Below the pieces are notes generated by a model that was given only the letters and a program-made list of their open reading frames with translations, ran no database searches and was not told where the DNA came from. A DNA stretch of 64,000 nucleotides from Micropterix aruncella (Eukaryota > Arthropoda > Insecta > Lepidoptera > Micropterigidae): contig OX155973.1 in assembly GCA_944548615.1 (NCBI GenBank), positions 20,143,228 to 20,207,227 on the forward strand, written 5' to 3'. Below, piece after piece: positions 1 through 11,834 of this stretch. Numbering within the stretch: position 1 is the first letter of the stretch; every line of letters starts with the position of its first letter. The position numbers and the translations under genes are program-made.

Positions 1-369
1 TTAAATCTGTAAGGAAGTCAGTGAGTGTGTCATGTCCATGTGGCCAAAACAGTATAATATCATCAATAAACCTATACCACATTAGTGGTTGTAAATTGAC
101 GTTAAATCTTGGGAGTTGGCTTTTATAAATATTTTAGGCGCTTGCAAGGGTCCCGGTCTGAATAGGCAAAATTAATACACTAATTATATTTGTTCAGACA
201 TATTCATTAAAAGCTTATTAATATTTTTCATTTAAAAATCATTATTAATAATGTTTTTCAAGGTCGGTTATAGTGCATTTATAACGATATTGCAAAATAT
301 TATTAACCCATTTCTCTATGTTCAGTTTTTTTAAATTTAAATTTTGAAAAAATTGTTCTATCAGAAATG
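1..369. other. AT-rich sequence, no gene recognised
   Basis: No long open frame, RNA gene or terminal repeat is visible. It leads into the first copy of the inverted-repeat unit that begins near 370. Confidence 0.5.
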
Positions 370-1072
<703 letters not shown>

Positions 1073-1815
1073 GTATTTGATAAGGTTTGTAAAGAAATCC
1101 GTTTATAGGATGATGTTTTTATTTAAAATAAAATTAGTAAAAGCTACTTAAAAAGTAGCGAAGGAAATCCCAGCTTGTATTGGGAAATGCTTATGTTTGA
1201 ATGAGATACACTTACGGATGTGCACGACTTTCGACGGTGCAATGTAAGTTTAAAGGTCCTTTTGCAGTCGACTAACGATCACTATTCATCCATATATCTC
1301 ATAAATAGGGTTTATCCTTATGCAACACAAAATGCCTTCAATTGAGAAGAATTAAGCGAAAAAATAAAAAAATTAACTATTGATCACTTCGGCAAAGCCG
1401 TTTTCCAAATGAAAGTGACATTACGAAATAATTCAAATTTCGAATGCTACCAATATTTAAAATATGATACAATTGGCTGAGTTTGTTATCAACGAGCCAT
1501 TAAATTGAAATAAAAATAAAAAACCTCCATATGCTCAATGAAATGAAAGAAGAAACTTCAATCTTAATTTCTGGCAGAGGAGTTTATAAAAAAGATTGTA
1601 TAATGTTATGTAAATAGCATTATACATTTTAGTGACTTTGACTTCTTTAGTTTTCTCAGAGTCCATTGTTCGGAAGCAGTCAAGTGCGCAGTCTATATTA
1701 TAGTGCACAGGTGGGCGCGCGACCACGGGTGCACTCTCTCTTCCTCCCTCTTCTGAACCCGATGCAACAGAGACCGTTACGTTACCTAGGCATTCAAAAA
1801 AGTGTCAAACCTATA
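1073..1815. other. Sequence between AT tracts, no gene recognised
   Basis: This segment is enclosed by the inverted pair 370-710 and 2057-2397. It contains short frames only. A slightly GC-richer patch near 1690-1790 has no recognisable domain. Confidence 0.45.
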
Positions 1816-1820
1816 CATTT

Positions 1821-2056
<236 letters not shown>

Positions 2057-2397
2057 ATATTTTAAGGGTGTAAATTTTTTAAAATTATTTTCAATAATAT
2101 ATAAAATTAGATTCATGAAAAGTTACTTATCTGGGGTCCTGGCGGACCAGAAACATTTAAACGATAGTTAATGTCCTCTTCAAATACTTAGGGCAGCGGC
2201 ACCTGTTTCCGCAATTGATAACTTACGATGTTCTTAGTTATTGCAGCCGAATTACTGTATGCCCTTGGATGTAATAGTATAGGAGGATGGTTTCTGTAAC
2301 AGAAATGGATGTTAGTAACTTATTTTAGAAGAAATTATATGACTGAGAATATTTCGACACTAGTCGTATTCATCTCTATGACATTTCTCAGAGAAAT
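2057..2397 (-). repeat. Inverted-repeat unit, copy 2 (reverse)
   Basis: Reverse complement of the 370-710 unit with few differences. It abuts the forward copy at 2398 head to head, so 2057-2692 is a near-continuous palindrome. The centre near 2397 reads GACATTTCTCAGAGAAATGTC with its middle bases shared between the arms. Confidence 0.85.
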
Positions 2398-3667
<1,270 letters not shown>

Positions 3668-3675
3668 AACGATTG

Positions 3676-4511
3676 CAGATGACGTGGTGATTTACGATTC
3701 CTCACCTAACCTCTCGGCCACTATCCAGAGGATCTCCGAAGCGCTCGAAGCACTGGAAGAGCACTTAAATAACGCGGGCTTAGCTATCTCTCCCCCCAAG
3801 AGCAGTGCCGTAATCTTTTCTCGGAGAAAAATCCCCCCGCTAGTGAGCATAGCCTATAAGGATTCATCCATCCCACTCAGATCTCAAGCCAAATTTCTCG
3901 GCGTTACCCTAGACTCAAAACTCCTGTGGAGGAGCTATATCGACCAGGTTGTGGCCAGAGGTGAGAAGTCTCTGAACATCCTTCGGGCCATCAGCGGGGT
4001 GTGGTGGGGTTCCCACCCCTTTACGGTTAAACTCCTTTATAACTGCCTAATTCGGTCGCATATTGATTATGCTGCCTTCATTTGCTTCCCGCTAAGCAAG
4101 CACCTGCAACACAAACTAAACTGCCTGCAATTTAAGGGACTCAGATGCACCATCGGCGCTATGAGAAGTTCCCCTACTAATGCCCTCCTCGTCGAATCCT
4201 GTGAACCCCCGGTCAACCTGCGCTGTCAACTTCTGGCAGATAGGTTTTATCTTAAACGTCTTCAATTAAACAACCACCCTCTAATTCCAAAACTTACCAT
4301 ACTTTCTGAATTATCATTAAACATCCCTAACAGCAAAGCCCCCACTCTTTGCGTCAGCCATAGAAAGCTCTCCCGATACAAGGACTCCATATTCAGAAAC
4401 TCTCTTCTCCCTGGCTTCAGTCTTCCCTTTTTTGAGAGGTTCACTACCCTCAATATTATCCCCCAAACGGTATTGAGGAAACCCCCAACGGGAGAACGAC
4501 CATCCCCCTGA
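3676..4511 (+). pseudogene. LINE reverse transcriptase C-terminal part
   Basis: The frame begins at ADDVVIYDSS, the end of the RT catalytic site, followed by the typical LGVTLDSKLLW palm-end motif and the thumb-like segment SLNILRAISGVWWG. Everything upstream of the catalytic Asp pair is missing through 5' truncation. A frameshift near 4511 separates it from the RNase H frame, which in intact relatives is the same polyprotein. Confidence 0.85.
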
Positions 4512-4534
4512 ACAATGAAATATTTTCTAATTTT

Positions 4535-5428
4535 GTGTATTCCTCTTTCCCAGGGTGGGATCTCATCTTTACAGATGGGTCTAAGGCTGAGGCTGGTACA
4601 TATGTAGGTGTAGGCGTTTTCCACCTAAATCGCAAGCTCCCCCTTATGTTCAAACTCCACAACCGGGCCTCAATCTACACCGCTGAGAGCGTCGCCCTCT
4701 TGAAAGCTTTAGAATATGTTTCGGTCAACCATATATCTCCATGCGTCATCTTCTCGGACTCCCTAAGCCTGGTTGAAAAAATGAACAACCCTGCAATTTC
4801 TCATCGACCAACCCATATTGAGAACTCTATCAGGTCTCTGTTTTGTACTGTTAGGGAAGGAGGGGGTGAAGTAATCCTCACATGGATCCCTGGCCATGCT
4901 GGAATAGCAGGCAATGAAACGGCAGACAGTCTGGCTAATGAAGCCCGCTCTAAGGGAGTTCTCCTCCAGGTTAAGATCCCGGCGTCTGATCTTCTCCCCC
5001 TGATTGAAGAGGGGATGAGAAATCAGTGGGAGAAGGTCTGGCGCTCCTCGCATAAGACTAAGGGTATTCATTACTCCCAAATTAATCCTCTGATCATCAA
5101 TAAGCCGTGGTTTTACAAAAAGCCGTTTAAACGGAAGGAAATTTCCATTATAAGCAGAATGCGCCTGGGCCACTGCTCGGCGCCTGCTCATCTTTATCGT
5201 CTAAACATTATTTCTTCTCCCCAGTGCGACTGTGGTTTCTCCTCCTGCACAGTTGATCACCTCTTTTTCAACTGTCCCCTCCTTAATAATTTCCCTTCTT
5301 TTATCCCAAACCTTATCCAAATGAAAATTCAACTTCCTACCAAAGTTGACATCCTTTTAGCATCTAACTCTATAAAAATTTATAGAATTATAGCCAAATT
5401 CATCTCCCTCAACCATTTGGCCATTTAG
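4535..5428 (+). pseudogene. LINE RNase H domain and Cys-rich C-terminus
   Basis: The frame shows FTDGSKAEAG (first catalytic Asp), YTAESVALLKAL (Glu), IFSDSLSLVEKM (second Asp) and WIPGHAGIAGNETADSLA (His and last Asp), the full RNase H set. A C-terminal CDCG-x4-C-x3-H-x4-C knuckle follows and ends in LNHLAI plus stop. It is in a different frame from the RT part, so the protein is broken at that point only. Confidence 0.88.
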
Positions 5429-6061
5429 AGCCCCCCAAAAAAGTCTTCACGGGGTCGGCTCTCTCCTAGGGCTGACCGGGACTCGGTCGCTTTCAGTGTC
5501 GGGCCGGGGGGAATGTGACTCTCGTTGGCGCCTCGGGTCAGTGGAAAAAGCTACTGAATACAGTGGATTTTTGGCTGCAAGCAGGAGCTGATGGATGGCA
5601 CATTGTCACAATGGCCGGGTGCAAGGGGGTGGCTTCGGTCTCGGCGGGCGTGGGGGGTGCCGCCCCTAATCCTAATCCTGAATCCCCCTCCCTTCTCTTA
5701 CTTCCAGCACCTCAGACCACATAGTAAGACTAACTCTCCCTAACCTAAAAGATACTTTCCAAGACCTATTCCCACTATCCTTTCCTGCAATACTTATGTC
5801 TCATCGTCTAAATTATTAACTAAATCATTCCCTAACAGGCATCCCTTCTTACGTTTATCCCTGTAATGTCCATATTGTGGTTCCTATGTTACGTACTTAA
5901 AACAGTGTTGTCCCTTCTCTTTGTCCGTAGGTTGGCTACTAACCATAGTTCCAACCCCGTTGTCAAGACAAAACAGGAAACGAAGAAGAATTTCCAATAT
6001 TGGCACAATCGCCAGCAACCAAGCTGCGTGGAATTGCCACAATTAAGAAGAAGAAGAAGAA

Positions 6062-7428
6062 GAACGATTGTATGCAGATGACAACGCGACAGGAAGAGGC
6101 GAATGATTATAACCGTTGAAAGAACGCCGACCGAGCCAAAGAAAATTAAATATTTAGATGTCGTATAGAGTTGCATGTCTTATACGGTCGAATCGCCTTA
6201 CCTGAGAGGATATCCTTACTTAAGGCAAAATTTCGATTAAATTTTGATTGACTTTATTTCCACTTTTCAGAAACTTCCCATCCCTACTGTTTCTGTCATA
6301 GTAAACTTCAAGCGTCTAATTTGCTTGTGCTCATATTTTTTTCTTTTGTTGCAGACATATTTGGTTATATCAGATTACGAAGTCGCGGCACGAAGGTAAG
6401 CTTTGTTTTTATTAAAATAAATTTCGAAATATATCGTGATGTAGGAAAGAGACATATTTAGTTAGTGTACTACTAAATAAAAACCATATCAACAATATAT
6501 GCATTAATACAGTAATAACAATATATTTTTTGTAAGGGTTTGCCTTTTTAGTGGTAATATTAACTTTTTTTCAGGGTTTCAGATTATAAGTTCTATAACG
6601 TATATTTTGTAAGAAATAAGAACATTAACATGCATGCCATTGATTCGGCACTACAAATTAACATTAATAAACGATTTCATTTCAATATTTCTGTGACTTA
6701 TTTTTTTTGAAAATAAAAATATTACAAAAGCTTTTTTTTCTTTGTATTTTATTCATAACGATTCTTTATAAAATTAAAAGTGTCTCAAGTTCAAACATAA
6801 GGATCTAACATGATTCTTTCGTGTATTTTTCATGCCTGTCTCAAGTATGACAACCTTGGCAGCTGACATGAGACAGTAGGGTTTTTTTTTGTGTGAAAAT
6901 TTAATTTAATATATTTTTGTGTTAAAGTCAACTTACAGACTTTCACCTGAAATTGGTTGAAAGTTTGTTGCAATAATTAAATCCATTGTACATTTATTTT
7001 TTGTTTAAAGTCAAAATCTGACTCAAGTAAGGCGACTCGGCGGTAATACATAAGTAAGTAATAAAAAAAATACATAATCATTTCGATATTTAAATAAAAA
7101 TCTTGTGTGGGGGTACATTTAGACTCATATTAATATAAACTAAGTAGGTACCTACTAATCTGAGCTCGCCTGAAGGTCCAATGAAAATATCTTGTTTATT
7201 TTCGGATTTTAATTACTTGACTTCATCATCGCTCCATGCATTGCCAGGAATTCATGTTATATTAGTGCCTATTCTTAAATTAACGAGACCAATTAAGGAT
7301 TTATTTTTAATTTCAATCATATTATTTTTTAAGTCACCGTAGTAGAGATTATTTTATTAAAAATTTAAGCTTACCTTGTGCATGCAAATCATCAGTTAAA
7401 AACTTTCGTAATACTTCGTTTAGGTATG
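6062..7428. other. AT-rich spacer, no gene recognised
   Basis: About 1.4 kb with no convincing frame. An ordinary spacer with short A/T runs. No terminal repeats were matched in it. Confidence 0.45.
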
Positions 7429-8630
7429 ACTGCAGTATAGGAACCTACCTTGGATTTTTGATTTTTAAACTTCACCGAACTATATTCGCCACGCAGATTC
7501 CGAATCTGCAATAATCTTTTGTCGCTCTCAATAAATAAGCGAGATAAAGGCATTTAAAGTTTGCATACTAATCGTCAACAAAACGGCCATATTGTTTCAG
7601 AGATAGCGTCGGAATATAGTCGATAAATCGGGGGTTCTCTAATATCGATTACAATTCGCGATATTGCAAAAATGATGGCAAGGTCGTGAAAAAGCGTGTG
7701 CGATATTTAAAAAAAATAGACTCTTTTCGAGGTTTTTTTCAATGACTGCGTTTTGGTAACAAAAGGTATCCTGAAACAATAGAAAATTCCTAAATATTTG
7801 AATATCACCGCAAGTAAATCTTTTTTTTCGAATTTCGCGCAAAATTCAAAAAAAAAATTTGTCTGCGGCGCTATTGATGTTAACATGACAATGTATTAGC
7901 GATATTTCGTTTTTTTCGAGGTTTTTACAAAATGACTTTGGTGATAATAACAAAAGGTAACCTGAAACAAACGAAATTTCTTCAATATCAAATTAACACC
8001 ATGTGTTAGTGCCATGTGTTAGCGATCATCTAAAACAATTGGACAATTTTCGAAGTTTTTACGAAATGACTTGGTGTATTGATGACTAAAGGTAACCTGA
8101 AATAAACGACATTTCAGGATATCTTCTGTCATAAATATGCAAAGTCATTGAAAAAACATCGAAAATAGAGCCCTTTTTTAAGTTTCGCAAAAATATGTAT
8201 TTTTCCAATCGGTTTTTTTTCAAAATATTTCGATTAATCTAAAAACTCTACAAATTGTCATAATTCCTGTAATATCGCTAATTGTTATCGATATTAGGAT
8301 ATACTCGAAAGTGTCCAACACGGTATGTACAAACAAAATGGCCGCAACTTTCTTGACATTGGGATGAAAAAATTGAACGCCTTTATCTCGCGTATTTATT
8401 GAGATCGAATAGAGATTATGGGAGATTCGCTATCAGCGTGGTGAATATAGCGTGGTGAATTTTATTTTGGCCTATTTCTTTACATATAAAATTTAAACTT
8501 TGAATGCCTATATCTCGCTTATTTATAGCGACCGACACAATTTTCTTCCAGATTTAGCATTGAAATAAAACAATCTATTAGTCTATATATTTTTGTTTTT
8601 TTTTTTTGAGAGAGGTTCCTATACTGCAGT
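7429..8630. mobile_element. Non-autonomous DNA transposon with 18-bp perfect TIRs
   Basis: ACTGCAGTATAGGAACCT at 7429-7446 is matched by its exact complement at 8613-8630. Homology continues inward imperfectly: both ends carry a block around AATAAATAAGCGAGATAAAGG and a TTCACC..TATATTC block in opposite orientation. The 1.2-kb interior has no transposase and holds several internal near-repeats around ACAAAAGGTAACCTGAAACA. A TA target is possible (TATG on the left, TTAT on the right) but not exact, so the superfamily is not assigned. Confidence 0.78.
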
Positions 8631-8749
8631 TATTCCTAAAGTAACTTGGTAGCACTGCTTTTAAATTGCGTTCCATGTTGACGAAAAAAAGAACAAAAAA
8701 AAGAAAAACCCGTCAATATGACAAAAAAACATGACATTTAGTTCGTATA

Positions 8750-9144
8750 CAGAGTGCGTTTTAATTTACTGGCATTCTTGAAGTGGGTGAATCAGTACTA
8801 CAAACAAGCAACTTTTGATAAAAATTCGAGGAAAATATATATATTTTTTAAAATTCAAATTTTATCCTCTTTGAAAAAAGGTATAAAAAGCAGCGTTGAG
8901 CACGCTGCGCCATCTAGCAATAGGTAAAATGTCGCGAATATTGTTTATTCGCTATATTTTACCTACCGCTAGACGGCGCAGAGCGCTCAACGCTTGTCAA
9001 ACTTTTATTGCAAAAATTAGGTTGTACAAATTTAGGATTTTTTTTTAGGTTTTTACAGTTTCTTATTACAGTTTTAAGCTTAGGATTATTTGCTCTTACT
9101 GATTTACCCACTTTAAGGATACCGGTTAATTAGACCTCTCCTTG
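8750..9144. mobile_element. TA-flanked MITE (family A), short copy
   Basis: Bounded by TA dinucleotides. The left end CAGAGTGCGTTTTAATTTAC and the following GAAGTGGGTGAATCAGTAC match the inverted right end. The core holds an inverted pair around GCTGCGCCATCTAGC and TAGACGGCGCAG (about 8890-8990). The same family occurs at 48283-48884 and as fragments at 11864-11916 and 29469-29632. TA duplications and CAGGGTG-type ends suggest a Tc1/mariner-mobilised MITE. Confidence 0.78.
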
Positions 9145-10781
9145 TATATTTGCCAGCAGCGGATTTAAAAAAAATAGCTTCCTATATAGCCCACTGCCAC
9201 AGTTGCCTGGCAGACAATAATTGTAAAATATAATAAAATTAAGTCTTTTTAAATATCGTTTGAAGTTTTGCGTCAATCTCTCGAATGCATCTGAAGAAAA
9301 ATAACAGTAAAGTTTAATAAGTGACCCATAAATTATTAAAGTACGATATACGATACGATGATTTTTACTTCATATTTTCTTTGCTATTTTCATATGTCAG
9401 GCAGTCACATCTCCAATTTGTTGTTTTTTCTATACTTTTTTAAAAAGTGTTTGCCGGGCTTGAGCGACGGTCTGGCCGACTTTTTCTCGAAAATCTAAGC
9501 TGCGATTGAATTGTGAGTAAATTTGAACATTGCAGCGCGTTATTTCTTCTTTAAACGCCGTGTTTTCGAACTTCGAAACGCAAATCCCGTTCCCTCTAAA
9601 TTCTTTGTTATATGCGTGTGAAGACACGTTTCCGCTTTCGAAAATGTTGGATGCGATTGCCGAGTGTTTAGTTTCAGTATTGGCCAGTGTTTAGTTTCAG
9701 TTTTGTTAGAATTTCCGCTAAATACTTAGGGGTTAGTGTGAGTCATATTTATTGTTGAGATGTTTAAAAGTCCTAGAAGAGTGGGGTGAGTTATTCTGGG
9801 CTTCTTCAAAAATGACCCAATTATGTTCAGGATGCTTACTTATGAGGAGATGTGAGGAGTTGTATGGATGTTGCACAAGTTACCTGGGCAATTAGACAGT
9901 CTTCTTTTTACCACAAACTACTATATTTTTTGCCCAGGGGGAGGGGGGGGGGGGGGGGGTTGGAGGGTGATTTATAAAAAAAATGCATGCTAATGCACAC
10001 TCTATGGTCCATTTGATTTAAGTAGATGCCAAATATTTCATGAATAGTAAGCAGTTATTATATGTGTAAACTTCAAAACATCTGTTACGAATATTTTTCA
10101 TGAATATATTAAAGCCTCCAGTACTCGTTAAAAATAGATTTAACTTAGTAAAATGGCATTTTAAAATAAAATAAAAATATAATTGAGTACGCACACAGTG
10201 ACAATTTTATGTGATTTGACAGCTCGCTTTTGTGGCAGTCTCAAGAATGAAATCATTTTAATTGATAAATGTGAATAATCAATATTTTCCATTAGTTTTT
10301 AGTTATACTGATAATTATTTTGCATTGAAATAACTTTTTTTTGTGATTTTTATGACTTTGGTCATTTAAATCATCGATATATATATATATGATCCCCTAG
10401 AGGGGCCTTTCGCGCTCGAAAATGACCCCACTACTGAAACAGGTGTGAGAGCTGCCGCGAAGAATATTGGCGCGCTATTCTCTCGCATAGTGTTCAATTT
10501 ACTGCTCTCTCTGTCACATGATTTACTAGCAAAGGGTAGTGGAGCCAACTTATTTGTATGTGAGGGCATATCTAGCTAATATATCGATGATAAAAATGGG
10601 AGGTTTTACGAAACACTTTCGCTTTTTTCCTTCGCTTTAATTTATTCCTGAAAAAACTTGTTATCCTTTGCACTCGGGGCGATTTTGGCTATATTCGGAA
10701 AGCATTTTACAGGTACTTTGAAATCATTTTATACTCAAACAAACGTATACAAATAATAAAATTTCACCAATTTATTTATGT
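9145..10781. other. Spacer with poly-G tract
   Basis: No gene recognised. A G-rich run of roughly 25 bases at about 9939-9960 and a short (AT)n near 10376-10390 are the only low-complexity marks. Confidence 0.45.
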
Positions 10782-10793
10782 TTACATTGAATA

Positions 10794-11267
10794 ACTTGGG
10801 TTGTCGACTACAACGGGCGAGCCCGTCACCTCAGGAAGTTTTAACGATTAGTCGTTCTATCTCCCTGGAGTGAACGTAGAAGACTTGGGACAAAACAGTC
10901 CACCATCTAGCTACGTCACAAGCCCGTAAGAAGCCAACGCCTTAACCGCGAGATAGCCAGGGATGTTACCTGGCGGGCCGACACTCGCGCCCTTACTTCC
11001 AATTGTGACCTGATTACTCCGGTCTCTCGATTGGTTCCGAGTTCGAGGTCGCTTGCCCGGTCCTCTCCCTTACGAAGCGGTGAAACGGTGTATACCGAAT
11101 CTGTCGCGGACCACAGCGTCCTTTACCCGGCTGTTCACCCAGGATCGGATGGCCGATGGTCGTTTCAAGAGCAATCGCCGTAAGGTCCGCAACCACCCCC
11201 GCTCTATAGGAAACAGTACTGCTTCCAGACTCCCCCGACTGTTAGTCAGAGTGCACAATCGAATACA
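10794..11267 (-). mobile_element. Unnamed structured retroposon-like repeat (family S), copy 1
   Basis: Flanked by the 12-bp direct repeat TTACATTGAATA at 10782-10793 and 11268-11279, a clean target-site duplication. The low-coordinate end (CTTGGGTTGTCGACTACAAC then the ACGGGCGAGCCCGT hairpin) is constant among copies, whereas the other end is truncated here. That pattern fits target-primed reverse transcription with the constant end as the 3' end, so I place the element on the - strand. It has no coding capacity and no recognisable pol III promoter boxes. Confidence 0.75.
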
Positions 11268-11560
11268 TTACATTGAATACAACAAATTTTTGTGCGGCTC
11301 AAATAGACACATTATACCGCCTGGATGCCGTAGCGGCACCATTCTCGTTGACGCAATAAAATGCCCTGGCGTAGTGGCGCCACTTGAGTACAAAGGGTTA
11401 AACCCCAAAACTTTCTAATTTAAAAATTATATTTAATTAGTAGCTCAGTCAAATAAGCTTTAGATTCATAACCACGTTTTATTTTTTTCCATGGATTGTA
11501 TACATAAATAGAACAACTATATAAAAAATCTAGAAAAATCATATGTTGCTTTTCTTTCAG

Positions 11561-11627
11561 AATGTGAACGAGACTGCATCCGAATTTTAACGAATAATTA
11601 AACGCTACGACTTAAGCCAAAGGAATA
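11561..11627 (+). other. Ro60: Ro60 5' UTR portion of first coding exon
   Basis: TTGCTTTTCTTTCAG at 11546-11560 is a strong 3' splice site just before AATGTGAACGAG. This suggests that the exon with the start codon begins at 11561 and that at least one non-coding first exon, and the promoter, lie upstream. In-frame stops between 11561 and 11628 support the ATG at 11628 as the start. Confidence 0.6.
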
Positions 11628-11834
11628 ATGGCGGAGCCCGCTACTGAAGATCCGGCCTTACCGCCTGCAGAAATCCGCTTGAAGCGGTTTTTGTATACAG
11701 GTCTTGAGATACCGAAGTATTATCCAGGCGATTGGACGACACACCGGTATTATGTGTTGGAAGATCGGCCTGCGCTGACCGAGCTAATCAACGATCCGGA
11801 GAAATGTCACAGCGTTGTACAGATTGTTAAAAAG
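11628..11834 (+). CDS. Ro60: Ro60 coding exon 1
   Basis: Encodes residues 1-69, MAEPATEDPALPP through CHSVVQIVKK, and ends at AAAAAG|GTAATG in phase 0. RLKRFLYTGLE and YYVLEDRPALTELI align with the start of the TROVE domain (LHRFLCFGSEGG, YYIKEQKLGL in human Ro60). The ATG is the first in the exon with upstream in-frame stops. Confidence 0.93.

Larger units (their letters stand above)
3676..6061 (+). mobile_element. 5'-truncated I-superfamily LINE with RNase H
   Basis: The element starts inside the reverse transcriptase catalytic motif (ADDVVIY) and runs through the RT C-terminus, an RNase H domain, a Cys-rich tail and a 3' UTR to a short (AAG)n tail at 6042-6061. GAACGATTG occurs on both sides (3668 region and 6061-6070), which I read as a 9-bp target-site duplication. 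A LINE carrying RNase H belongs to the I group (I, R1, LOA, Outcast and relatives); the exact clade is not decided here. The dead 5' end and the frameshift make it non-autonomous. Confidence 0.85.

Noticed and set aside
5515..6176. Small frames after the RNase H LINE
   Set aside because: They lie in the 3' UTR and (AAG)n tail of that LINE; composition follows the repeat.
9430..9627. 65-residue frame on the - strand
   Set aside because: No domain, splice context or conservation hint; expected by chance.
11014..11418. Frames through family S repeat (also near 14749-15119, 24600, 60299-60715)
   Set aside because: Frames are not kept between copies, so the repeat is taken as non-coding.
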